Below are positions 17,023 through 24,848 of a DNA stretch of 63,522 nt, piece after piece. The stretch spans positions 1-63,522 of the forward strand of contig JAFKFN010000020.1 of assembly GCA_017308255.1 (NCBI GenBank). The letters are read 5' to 3'. Made by a program: the position numbers and the translations under genes. Position 1 is the first letter of the stretch. The number at the start of each line of letters is the position of its first letter. The stretch comes from Altererythrobacter sp. (GTDB taxonomy: Bacteria; Pseudomonadota; Alphaproteobacteria; Sphingomonadales; Sphingomonadaceae). Below the pieces are notes generated by a model. It saw only the letters and a program-made list of their open reading frames with translations. It did no database searches and had not been told where the DNA came from.

Positions 17023-18867
17023 CTATCCCTCGACCAGTTCCGCCAGTTCTAGCCAACGCTCTTCCGCTGCCTCTTTCTCTGCGCGCAGGGCGTCGAGCTG
17101 CTCGGTCAGGCGGGCGAACCGCTCGGGATTGCGGGAATAGAGGTCGGGATCGGCCAGCGCCTGCTCGCCCGTGGCGATCTCGCCGTCCAGCTCGTGGATC
17201 CGCGCGGGCAGCAATTCGTAATCGCGCTGGTCCTTGTAGGATAGCTTCACCCGCGTCTTCGCGGCAGCGGATTTGGGGGCGGGCGCGTCCGGCGCAGGTT
17301 GGGATTGGACGATCCCGCCCCCAGCCTCTGCCGCACGCGGCAGAGGCGATTTCGCGGTTTTGCCGGCGGGATTCGCGCGCTTCTTCCGCTTGGCTTCCCA
17401 GTCTTCGTACCCGCCGGCGACAATGTCCACCGTGCCGCTGCCGTCGAGGCCCAGGGTGATCGTCACCGTGCGATCGAGGAAATCGCGATCGTGGCTGACG
17501 ATCAGCACCGTGCCTTCGTAATCGGCGATCACTTCCTGCAACAGGTCGAGCGTTTCGAGATCGAGGTCGTTGGTCGGCTCGTCCAGCACCAGCAGGTTGG
17601 ACTTGCGGGCGAATTCGCGCGCCAGCAGCAGGCGTGACCGCTCGCCTCCCGAAAGCGAGCCGATCGGGGCATCGACCAGCGAGGGGTCGAACAGGAAGTC
17701 CTTCAGATAGGCCTGCACGTGCTTGCGGTGCCCGCGCACGTCGATCCAGTCGCCGCCTTCGGCCAGCACGTCGCGCACTTTCTTTTCCGGCGCCAGTACG
17801 CTGCGCTGCTGATCGATCATCACGCCGTTCAGCGTCTTGGCCAGCGTCACCGTGCCTTCGTCAGGTGCCAGCTCGCCGGTCAGCAGCTTGAGCAGCGTGG
17901 TCTTGCCCGCGCCATTGGCGCCGACCACGCCGATCCGATCACCCCGCTGGATTCGCAGGGAGAAATTGCGGATCACGGTACGCTCACCATAGCGCTTGGT
18001 CACGTTTTCGGCCACGATCACCGACTTGGTTCGCGCTTCGTCGTCGGTCGCCAGCGCCAGCTTGGACGTGCCGGCCTTGCCGATCATCGCCGCCCGCTGC
18101 GCGCGCATCCGGTGCAGCGCTTCCAGCCGGCCCATGTTGCGTTTGCGCCGCGCGGTCACCCCGCGTTCCAGCCAGTGCGCCTCGATCTTCAGCTTGGCGT
18201 CCAGCTTCTCCGCCGCGCGCGCTTCCTCGGCATAGACCTGCTCTTCCCATGCCTCATAGCCGCCGAAGCCCACGTCCTTGCGCCGCAATGTCCCCCGGTC
18301 GAGCCACAGGGTCGACCGAGTCAGGCGCTTCAGGAACGTGCGGTCGTGGCTGATGACCACGAAAGCGCCCTTGTAGCGGCCGAGCCAGCTTTCCAGCCAG
18401 TCGATCGCGGCCAGGTCCAGGTGGTTGGTCGGCTCGTCCAGCAGCAGCAGGTCGGGCGCCATGGCCAGTCCGCGCGCCAGCGCCGCGCGCCGCCTCTCGC
18501 CCCCGCTGGCGGTGGCGGCGGGGCGATCCAGCTCGATCCCCAGCTGCCCGGCGATGGCTTCCACCTCGTGCCGCTGCGGCGCGTCCTTGCCCGCCAGCGC
18601 GAAGTCCATCAGCGTGGCGAAGGGGGTGAAGTCCGGCTCCTGCTCCAGCAGCACGATCCGCGTGCCCGGCTGGACGGACCGCTTGCCCGTGTCCGCTTCG
18701 ATCAGATCGGCGATCAGGCGGAACAGCGTGGTCTTGCCCGCGCCGTTGCGGCCGATCAGCGCCAGCCGGTCGCGCGGGCCGATATGCAGGTCTAGCTCGC
18801 GGAACAGCCAGCGCCCGCCTTGTTGCAGGCCAAGGCCTTCCCAGGAAAGGATCGGTGCGTCCGCCAT
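17023..18867 (-). CDS. ABC-F family ATPase (Uup/EttA-like)
   Basis: A 614-residue cytoplasmic protein with two ABC domains and no membrane span. Domain 1: Walker A GRNGAGKTTLF, signature ASGGERRRAAL, Walker B LLLDEPTNHLDL. The inter-domain ABC-F linker follows (YAEEARAAEKLDAKLK, then RGVTARRKRNMGRLEALHRMR). Domain 2: GANGAGKTTLL, LSGGERSRLLL, LVLDEPTNDLDL. The C-terminal coiled coil (LPARIHELDGEIATGEQAL onward) is typical of Uup. Such proteins act on ribosomes or DNA-repair/transposon precision; Uup is the best guess. The ATG at 18867 has AAAGGAG 5 bases ahead; the 24 upstream codons are not conserved-looking. Confidence 0.92.
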   Translation of the reverse strand: MADAPILSWEGLGLQQGGRWLFRELDLHIGPRDRLALIGRNGAGKTTLFRLIADLIEADTGKRSVQPGTRIVLLEQEPDFTPFATLMDFALAGKDAPQRHEVEAIAGQLGIELDRPAATASGGERRRAALARGLAMAPDLLLLDEPTNHLDLAAIDWLESWLGRYKGAFVVISHDRTFLKRLTRSTLWLDRGTLRRKDVGFGGYEAWEEQVYAEEARAAEKLDAKLKIEAHWLERGVTARRKRNMGRLEALHRMRAQRAAMIGKAGTSKLALATDDEARTKSVIVAENVTKRYGERTVIRNFSLRIQRGDRIGVVGANGAGKTTLLKLLTGELAPDEGTVTLAKTLNGVMIDQQRSVLAPEKKVRDVLAEGGDWIDVRGHRKHVQAYLKDFLFDPSLVDAPIGSLSGGERSRLLLAREFARKSNLLVLDEPTNDLDLETLDLLQEVIADYEGTVLIVSHDRDFLDRTVTITLGLDGSGTVDIVAGGYEDWEAKRKKRANPAGKTAKSPLPRAAEAGGGIVQSQPAPDAPAPKSAAAKTRVKLSYKDQRDYELLPARIHELDGEIATGEQALADPDLYSRNPERFARLTEQLDALRAEKEAAEERWLELAELVEG

Positions 18868-19017
18868 GGCGGCTCCTTTAGCGGCCTTGCGCGTTCCTAC
18901 AAGGTGAAGGGGCCCTGACTCCGTCAAGGCCTCCGTCAAGGCTCATGCAACCGGTCCGGTTCAGCCGCGCGCAAGCGGCCCGGCCGCAACTGGTGTTATC
19001 GAAAGGGAGAAAACCCG

Positions 19018-19728
19018 ATGATCCGTTATGTTTTGCCTGTCGCCGCCGTTGCCGCCATCGCCGCGCCCGCTGGTGCGGCAGTCCAGCTCACCTCGGCCGG
19101 CCCAATCGTCGAGCTGACCGTGCATGAAAGTGTGGAGGCCGAGCCCGATCTCGTCACCGTGGGGGCGGGGGTGACCACGCAAGCGCCTACCGCGGCCGAG
19201 GCGATGCGGGCGAACGCGCAAGCAATGACCGCGGTCATCGCCCGCATCAAGGCGCTCGGCATTGCGGAACGCGACATCCAGACAGCCGGCATCAACCTGG
19301 GCGCGCAGTACGATTACGATCAGGAAAATCGCCGGCAGGTGTTCCGCGGCTATCAGGTCTCCAACCGCGTCAGCGTGAAGCTGCGCGATGTGCCGCGCAC
19401 GGGCGAGGTGCTGGATGCTTTGGTCGCTGCCGGGGCCACCGATATTTCCGGACCGGACTTCTCGATCCAGGACGATACCGGCGCCCGGGCCCAGGCGCGC
19501 AAGGCGGCGATGCAATCCGCCCAGGCCCAGGCGCTCGAGTATGCCCGCGCCGCCGGCTATTCGGGCGTGCGCCTGCTGGAAATCAGCGAAAGCGTCGCCT
19601 CCCCCCCGCCGATGCCTTATGCCCGAGGGGTCGCGCTTGAAGCGGCCGCCGCCCCCAAGACGCCGGTGCAGCCGGGTCTGGTGGAGACCGGGGTGACGAT
19701 CCAGGTGACTTACGAGATGACGCGCTAG
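19018..19728 (+). CDS. SIMPL domain (DUF541) periplasmic protein
   Basis: A 236-residue protein: signal peptide MIRYVLPVAAVAAIAAPAGAA, then the SIMPL/BP26 domain with VELTVHESVEAEPDLVTVGAGV and AEAMRANAQAMTAVIARIK, AERDIQTAGINLGAQYDY, RGYQVSNRVSVKLRDV, and C-terminal VTIQVTYEM. BP26-type proteins form periplasmic channel-like oligomers and affect stress or oxidative tolerance; the exact role is unknown. The ATG follows an aaagggagaaaaccc ribosome-binding stretch. Next comes the PepSY gene 100 bases downstream on the same strand. Confidence 0.92.
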   Translation: MIRYVLPVAAVAAIAAPAGAAVQLTSAGPIVELTVHESVEAEPDLVTVGAGVTTQAPTAAEAMRANAQAMTAVIARIKALGIAERDIQTAGINLGAQYDYDQENRRQVFRGYQVSNRVSVKLRDVPRTGEVLDALVAAGATDISGPDFSIQDDTGARAQARKAAMQSAQAQALEYARAAGYSGVRLLEISESVASPPPMPYARGVALEAAAAPKTPVQPGLVETGVTIQVTYEMTR

Positions 19729-19828
19729 GGGTCTCGCTAGGGCAGGGGCGCCACACCCGGGCGGAAATAGCGGCGCGGCGCCGTATTCACACCTTGTTCA
19801 ATGGCTTGCGCCTAGGCACAGCCCTGCC

Positions 19829-20149
19829 ATGCGCAAGCCGATTGCCTTTTTCCTCGTTGCCGCGCTGATCGCAGGCGGCCTTGCCGCGCCCGCCGATGCG
19901 CAGCGCGGGCGCGACAGGCAGTCCCTGCGCGACCAGGAAAGCGCGCGCGAGGAAATGCTCGCCGGCCGCACCCTGCCGTCGCGCGAGATAGAGCGTCGCG
20001 TGATCCCGCAGATGAAGGATCAGAAGTACCTGGGCTTCGAATACGATCCCGTGGCCAGCGCCTATCGGCTCAAGTTCATAAAGGAAGGCCATGTCACCTG
20101 GGTGGATGTCGATGCGCGAACCGGCCGTGTCCTGCGAGTCTCCAGATAG
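19829..20149 (+). CDS. Small PepSY-like periplasmic protein
   Basis: A 106-residue protein with signal peptide MRKPIAFFLVAALIAGGLAAPADAQ. A charged Arg/Glu-rich stretch follows, then one PepSY-like unit: IPQMKDQKYLGFEYDPVASAYRLKFIKEGHVTWVDVDARTG (read in parts), ending VLRVSR. PepSY units bind or inhibit periplasmic proteases or sense ligands. It lies 87 bases upstream of a response regulator/kinase pair on the same strand; PepSY genes commonly neighbour OmpR-type two-component systems, so it may be part of their regulon (inference). Confidence 0.85.
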   Translation: MRKPIAFFLVAALIAGGLAAPADAQRGRDRQSLRDQESAREEMLAGRTLPSREIERRVIPQMKDQKYLGFEYDPVASAYRLKFIKEGHVTWVDVDARTGRVLRVSR

Positions 20150-20236
20150 GCTCGCCCCTGCGGGATACGTTCGCCCCGTTGACGCGTTCATCGCAAGAGC
20201 CCACATCGGGCGCTGCGTGACAGCAGGGGACCCCAG

Positions 20237-20917
20237 ATGCGCATCCTGATCGTCGAGGACGAGCCCACCCTCGGCCAGCAATTGAAATCGACGCTGGAGC
20301 AGACCGGATACGCCGTGGACTTGTCCGTGGACGGCGAAGATGGGCACTTTCTCGGCTCGACCGAGGATTACGATGCGGCCATTCTCGACCTCGGCCTGCC
20401 CGAGATCGATGGGCTGACGGTGCTTGGCATGTGGCGCAAGGAAGGGCGCAATTTCCCCGTGCTGGTGCTCACGGCGCGCGATTCGTGGTCGGACAAGGTC
20501 GCCGGGCTCGATGCCGGGGCGGACGATTATCTGGCCAAGCCGTTCCAGACGGAAGAGCTGATCGCCCGCCTGCGCGCGCTGATCCGCCGCGCTTCCGGCA
20601 ATGCCAGCTCGGAACTCATGGCAGGTGACGTGCGGCTGGATACGCGTTCCGGCCGCGTGACCCTGGCGGGAGAGCCGGTCAAGCTCACCGCGCAGGAATA
20701 CAAGCTGCTCAGCTACCTGATGCACCACAAGGGCAAGGTGGTCAGCCGCACCGAATTGATCGAACATATCTACGATCAGGATTTCGATCGCGATTCCAAC
20801 ACTATCGAAGTGTTCGTCACCCGCATCCGCAAGAAGCTGGGGGCGAATGTCATCACCACCATCCGTGGCCTCGGTTACAGCCTCGACGACCCCGACGAAC
20901 CGCCGCGCGGCGAATGA
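20237..20917 (+). CDS. OmpR/PhoP-type response regulator
   Basis: A 226-residue regulator. Receiver domain: acidic pocket VEDE (residues 6-9), phospho-acceptor Asp in AAILDLGLPEIDG, Thr in VLTARD and Lys in YLAKPF. C-terminal winged helix (residues about 130-220): KLTAQEYKLLSYLMHHKGKVVS and DSNTIEVFVTRIRKKLG with TIRGLGYSL. Motif details are PhoP-like. A ggggacccc stretch provides the ribosome-binding site. The kinase gene overlaps its 3' end, so the two form one operon. Probably controls envelope or cation-stress genes (inference from PhoP similarity). Confidence 0.94.
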   Translation: MRILIVEDEPTLGQQLKSTLEQTGYAVDLSVDGEDGHFLGSTEDYDAAILDLGLPEIDGLTVLGMWRKEGRNFPVLVLTARDSWSDKVAGLDAGADDYLAKPFQTEELIARLRALIRRASGNASSELMAGDVRLDTRSGRVTLAGEPVKLTAQEYKLLSYLMHHKGKVVSRTELIEHIYDQDFDRDSNTIEVFVTRIRKKLGANVITTIRGLGYSLDDPDEPPRGE

Positions 20918-22334
20918 TCCCGTAGCCCCCGGCGCGCCCGCGCAGGGCGTGCCGCAAGGCGACGGGGCGGAAGCCGCGGCGGCTGCGCCGCGCCACAATA
21001 CCGGCAGCCTGGCGCGGCGCATGATGCTGATCGCTGCGGGGTGGATCACCATCCTGCTGCTGGTCGGCGGACTTGCGCTCAACAGCACGCTCACCGGCCT
21101 GCTCACTCGCCAGTACGACGAACAGCTGCATTACATGCTGACGGCGATGATCAGCTCGGCGGAAATCGATTCCTACGGCGATATCTGGTTCAACCGCGCG
21201 CTGGCCGACCAGCGCTTCCTCGAGCCCAACAGCGGCCTCTATTCGCAGGTCGATGGCGCGGGGCATGATCCGTTTCCATCCAACTCGCTGTGGGACCGCA
21301 CCTTGAAGCCGAGCGGGAAGAAGGCCCGCCTGGAACCGCTCTATTACGATTCCAACCAGTTTCCCGACGAGCCGCTGCGCGTGGTTGAACAGACGGTCAG
21401 CCTGCCGGGCAGCGACGTGGAATGGCAATTCATGGTCGCCGGCGCCCGCGCGGAGCTGGACGAGCAGATCAGGGCGATCCGCTCGATCCTGGTGTGGAGC
21501 TTCGCGGTGCTCGGCATCGGCCTGTTCGTGCTGGCCATGCTGCAAACCTGGTACGGCCTCAGCCCGCTGCGCCGAGTGCGGCTGGCGATCGCCCGCATCC
21601 GCACATCCGGCGCCAACCGGGTAACCGATCCGCTGCCGCTCGAAGTCCAGCCCATGGTGGAAGAACTCAACGCCTTGCTCGCCCATTCGGAGACTCAGGC
21701 CGAGGAAGCGCGCACCCATGCCGGCAACCTCGCCCACGCGCTCAAGACCCCGCTCACCGTGCTGACCAACGCGGCCAGCGCCCACGCGCCGGACCTCGCC
21801 GAAACCGTGCTGCGCGAATCGGCGACGATGCGCCGCCAGGTCGATCACCACCTCGCCCGCGCGCGCGCCGTCGGCCGCCGGGCGACAGGCCATTCGCGCA
21901 CCGGCGTGCTGGCTTCCGCCGAAGCGGTCGAGCGGGCGGTCGCGCGGCTCTATCCGGCGGTGCGGTTCGATATCGCCGGATCGCGCACCGCGGTGGTCAC
22001 GATGGAGCGGCAGGATCTCGACGAAATCCTCGGCAACCTGATCGAGAACGCGGCCAAATACGGCGGCGGCAGCGTGTTCGTCACCGTCGATCCCGATCCG
22101 GCGGCCGCGCTCTGCGCCGTATGGATCGAGGATGACGGCCCTGGCATCTCCGAAGCCGACCAGGCCAAGCTGTTCTCGCGCGGGGCCCGGCTCGATACCG
22201 AAAAGCCGGGCACCGGCCTGGGCCTCGCCATCGTGCGCGACGTGGTCGGGATATACGGCGGCCAGGTGGAACTGGGCGAAAGCGAGGATCTCGGCGGCCT
22301 GCTGGTCAAGCTCAAGTTGCCGCGAGCTGGCTAA
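20847..22334 (+). CDS. PhoQ-like membrane sensor histidine kinase
   Basis: A 495-residue partner of the preceding regulator. After a Pro/Ala-rich N-terminus come a transmembrane span (MLIAAGWITILLLVGGLAL), a periplasmic sensor domain with FNRALADQRFLEPNSGLYSQ, and a second span (LVWSFAVLGIGLFVLAML) with HAMP. The H-box is NLAHALKTPLTVL (HALKTPL is PhoQ-like). The N-box is LDEILGNLIENAAKYG, then the G1-box VWIEDDGPGIS and G2 GTGLGLAIVRDVV. The ATG at 20847 overlaps the regulator by 71 bases and has gggggcga ahead. GTG at 20868 or 20949 are alternative starts that remove the low-complexity leader. Confidence 0.9.
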   Translation: MSSPPSVASVTASTTPTNRRAANDPVAPGAPAQGVPQGDGAEAAAAAPRHNTGSLARRMMLIAAGWITILLLVGGLALNSTLTGLLTRQYDEQLHYMLTAMISSAEIDSYGDIWFNRALADQRFLEPNSGLYSQVDGAGHDPFPSNSLWDRTLKPSGKKARLEPLYYDSNQFPDEPLRVVEQTVSLPGSDVEWQFMVAGARAELDEQIRAIRSILVWSFAVLGIGLFVLAMLQTWYGLSPLRRVRLAIARIRTSGANRVTDPLPLEVQPMVEELNALLAHSETQAEEARTHAGNLAHALKTPLTVLTNAASAHAPDLAETVLRESATMRRQVDHHLARARAVGRRATGHSRTGVLASAEAVERAVARLYPAVRFDIAGSRTAVVTMERQDLDEILGNLIENAAKYGGGSVFVTVDPDPAAALCAVWIEDDGPGISEADQAKLFSRGARLDTEKPGTGLGLAIVRDVVGIYGGQVELGESEDLGGLLVKLKLPRAG

Positions 22335-22405
22335 GGGGTTCAGCCCTGATACAAGCGGGCCTGCTAGACATCGGTGCATAGAGAAATCCGCACCGGAGAG
22401 TCCTC

Positions 22406-22729
22406 ATGAATCGATCCCTCATCCGCCTCGGCGTGATCGCCGGGGCCTCGATCGCACTCGCGGGCTGCAGCACGTATGACGGTTATGGCCGCCACGGTTA
22501 CAGCGGCGTTTCAGTGGGTTATGCCAGCAGCCGGCCTTATTACGGCTGGTACGACGGCTATTATTATCCCGGCACCGGCTATTACGTCTATGACCGGCAG
22601 GGCTCTCGCCATCGCTGGCGCGATACGGACCGCCGCTATTGGCAAGGCAACCGAGGCGGCCACCACGTGCGCCAGAACTGGAGCGGCTACGGCCGCGACC
22701 GACCCCACCGAGGCAATCGCCGCCGTTAG
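22406..22729 (+). CDS. Tyr/Gly/Arg-rich lipoprotein, unknown function
   Basis: A 107-residue protein. The signal sequence ends in lipobox LAGC (Cys21), so it should be a lipoprotein anchored after Ser22. The mature part is rich in Tyr and Gly (YYGWYDGYYYPGTGYYVYDR) and its tail in Arg/His (RYWQGNRGGHHVRQNW...). This resembles the YXXG-type low-complexity surface lipoproteins of alphaproteobacteria. A ggagag ribosome-binding site precedes the ATG at 22406. It follows the kinase by 71 bases and may belong to its regulon. No enzymatic motif. Function unknown. Confidence 0.78.
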   Translation: MNRSLIRLGVIAGASIALAGCSTYDGYGRHGYSGVSVGYASSRPYYGWYDGYYYPGTGYYVYDRQGSRHRWRDTDRRYWQGNRGGHHVRQNWSGYGRDRPHRGNRRR

Positions 22730-22828
22730 GGAGTGACGCCCCGGCCGTTATGGGCGGGCGTCCTCCAAGCGGCCTGCATCCGTGTACCTATCCCGGCACT
22801 GTCTCTGAGGCGCCCTAACACCCCCGTT

Positions 22829-22907
22829 CGTCATTGCGAGCGTAGCGAAGCAATCCAGAGCGTATTGCACTGCCGCCCTGGATTGCTTCGCTACGCTCGC
22901 AATGACG
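22829..22907. repeat. REP-like palindromic repeat, copy 3
   Basis: Complete copy with both arms (cgtcattgcgagcgtagcg / cgctacgctcgcaatgacg) and the inner gaagcaatcca / tggattgcttc pair. It lies between the 3' ends of the convergent lipoprotein and chorismate mutase genes. Same element as at 1-59 and 16884-16961. Confidence 0.9.
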
Positions 22908-22988
22908 AGTGAGGGGCCGGGTAGAGCTTGGCCCGCCTAGGATTAGAACGTGGGCCGCGGTGGGACCCACCGCACCCCCGCACAATGC

Positions 22989-23297
22989 CTACTTCCCCGC
23001 AGCCTGCCGCCGATGGTGGCGGATCACTTCGTCGATCACGAAGCGGATGAACTTCTCGCTGAATTCGGGGTCCAGGTCGGCGTCCACCGCCAGCGCGCGC
23101 AGGCGTTCGATCTGGCGCGCCTCGCGGGCGGGGTCGCTGGCCGGCAGGCCAACGCGCGCCTTGTATTCCCCCACCGCCTGAGTGGTGCGGAACCGCTCCG
23201 CCAGCAGATGGATCAACGCGGCGTCGATGTTGTCGATGCTCTTGCGGAAGGCCGCGAGCGTCGGGTCGGGCTGACTGGGCGTGGGTTGGCTGGCCAT
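22989..23297 (-). CDS. Monofunctional chorismate mutase (AroQ class)
   Basis: Rearranges chorismate to prephenate for Phe/Tyr synthesis. The 102-residue all-helical protein shows the AroQ pattern: FRKSIDNIDAALIHLLAERFRTTQAVGEYKA (helix 1 with the catalytic Arg and Lys), REARQIERLRALA, then helix 3 EKFIRFVIDEVIRHHRR. No signal peptide, so cytosolic. The ATG at 23297 is chosen; 12 further upstream codons are open. Divergent from the polyprenyl synthase gene, with only 64 bases between starts. Confidence 0.9.
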   Translation of the reverse strand: MASQPTPSQPDPTLAAFRKSIDNIDAALIHLLAERFRTTQAVGEYKARVGLPASDPAREARQIERLRALAVDADLDPEFSEKFIRFVIDEVIRHHRRQAAGK

Positions 23298-23361
23298 GGC
23301 CGACACGACTAGCAGGGATTCCGCGCTTGCCAAGCGGGCGCCGGATCGTCAGATGCGCCTT

Positions 23362-24372
23362 ATGAGCGCCGAGGTCGTCCCGCTGCCCGTGAAAGAGCCT
23401 TCGCTCGCCCCCATCCTGAACCTGACGGCCACGTCGATGAATGCGGTCAACGCGATCATCCTGGATCGGATGCAGAGCGAAATCCCGCTGATCCCTGCGC
23501 TGGCCGGCCACCTGATCGCCGGCGGCGGCAAGCGGATGCGGCCGATGCTCACGCTCGCCGGGGCGGAACTGCTCGGCTATCAGGGCACGCGCCATCACCG
23601 GCTGGCCGCCGCGGTGGAATTCATTCACACCGCCACGCTGCTGCATGACGACGTGGTGGACGGCAGCGAAACGCGCCGGGGCAAGTCCGCCGCCAACATC
23701 ATCTTCGGCAATCCGGCCACCGTGCTGGTCGGCGATTTCCTTTTCGCCCGCGCCTTCGAGTTGATGGTGGAGGACGGCAGCCTCAGGGTCCTCCAGATCC
23801 TTTCCTCCGCCAGCGCGGTGATCGCGCAGGGGGAGGTTGACCAGCTCACCGCCCAGCGCAAGATCGAGACCAGCGAGGATCGCTATCTCGAGATCATCGG
23901 CGCCAAGACCGCCGCCCTGTTCGCCGCCGCCAGCCGCATTTCCGCCGTGGTCGCGGAGCGGAGCAAGGCGGAAGAACGCGCGCTGAACGATTACGGCCGC
24001 AATCTCGGCATCGCCTTCCAGCTGGTGGACGATGCGATCGATTATGACGGCAGCGCCGCCGAAATGGGCAAGGACAGCGGCGACGATTTCCGCGAAGGCA
24101 AGATGACCTTGCCGGTGATCCTCGCCTATGCGCGCGGCGATACGGAGGAACGGCGCTTCTGGGAAGAAGCCATCGCCGGCTTCCGCACCGAGGATGAAGA
24201 CCTCGCCCACGCCATCGAGCTGATCCGCCGCCACGACTGCGTCTCCGCCACCCGCGACCGCGCCCGCCACTTCGCCCAGCGCGCCTGCGATGCGCTGTCG
24301 ATCTTCCCCGACGGCGCGGCGCGCCGGGCGATGATCGAAGCCGCCCAGTTCGCGGTGAGCCGGGGGTACTGA
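23362..24372 (+). CDS. ispB: All-trans polyprenyl diphosphate synthase (octaprenyl-type)
   Basis: Chain-elongates FPP with IPP to make the ubiquinone side chain. The 336-residue length fits. Motifs: IAGGGKRMRPML near residue 55, the first aspartate-rich motif LLHDDVVDGSETRRG, GNPATVLVGDFLFARAFEL, and the second aspartate-rich motif FQLVDDAIDYDG followed by GKMTLPVI. Product chain length cannot be read from sequence; sphingomonads make Q-10, so decaprenyl synthase is possible. Starts at 23353 and 23362 are both plausible; I use 23362 (MSAEVVPLP). Monocistronic. Confidence 0.92.
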   Translation: MSAEVVPLPVKEPSLAPILNLTATSMNAVNAIILDRMQSEIPLIPALAGHLIAGGGKRMRPMLTLAGAELLGYQGTRHHRLAAAVEFIHTATLLHDDVVDGSETRRGKSAANIIFGNPATVLVGDFLFARAFELMVEDGSLRVLQILSSASAVIAQGEVDQLTAQRKIETSEDRYLEIIGAKTAALFAAASRISAVVAERSKAEERALNDYGRNLGIAFQLVDDAIDYDGSAAEMGKDSGDDFREGKMTLPVILAYARGDTEERRFWEEAIAGFRTEDEDLAHAIELIRRHDCVSATRDRARHFAQRACDALSIFPDGAARRAMIEAAQFAVSRGY

Positions 24373-24848
24373 AACCTCCCGCTTCTCATCGTCGTCGTGA
24401 ACGCGTTTCAGGATCCCTTTCTCAGCCTTACCCGGGGCACGCTCCAGCCTAGCCGCGGGCTCGCTCTCGCGCCAAAGCACCGCGAACGCGGCACGATGGA
24501 TGCTGAAACGCGTTCAGCATGACGAGCCAAGGGGCTGCGGCGCGCGATCCCTGCCGCCGCTGACCGAAACCCCAACATTCTTCGTCATCCCCGCGAAAGC
24601 GGGGACCCAGTCGGCTCTTGAGGCAGAACCCTCTCCATCGAAAGACCTGCGCTGGAAGAGGGAGGCAGAAAGGCGATTCATCTTCCATACGGCACACCGC
24701 TTGTGGCAGCGCCCACTCATGCAACCGCGCCCGTCCCCTTTCCGCGTAATGCCCCTGCAAGGTGACACTTTTACGCGCAAGGTGACACTTCCGCGCCGCA
24801 AACGGCTCAACCGTGTCACACATGTCAACCCAACCCGGAAAGCGCCGC
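24373..24848. other. 476-base gene-free region rich in short palindromes and direct repeats
   Basis: No credible gene. It contains a perfect hairpin TGCTGAA-ACGCG-TTCAGCA (24501-24519), a GNRA-looped hairpin CCCCGC-GAAA-GCGGGG (24589-24604) of the widespread 'cgtcatccccgcgaaagcgggg' repeat class, and two exact 14-bp direct repeats just upstream of hrpB. The open frames crossing it on both strands have no recognisable features. Confidence 0.7.
24757..24790. repeat. Two exact 14-bp direct repeats upstream of hrpB
   Basis: GCAAGGTGACACTT occurs at 24757-24770 and again at 24777-24790, a 20-base period (two helical turns). An inverted copy of the core (gtgtcac, 24813-24819) lies further toward hrpB. 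Spacing on one DNA face suggests a protein-binding array, for example an operator; this is inference. Confidence 0.6.

Noticed and set aside
24373-24848. Possible CRISPR or small genes in the repeat-rich gap
   Set aside because: Repeats are few, short and differ from one another; no regular repeat-spacer array and no credible coding sequence.
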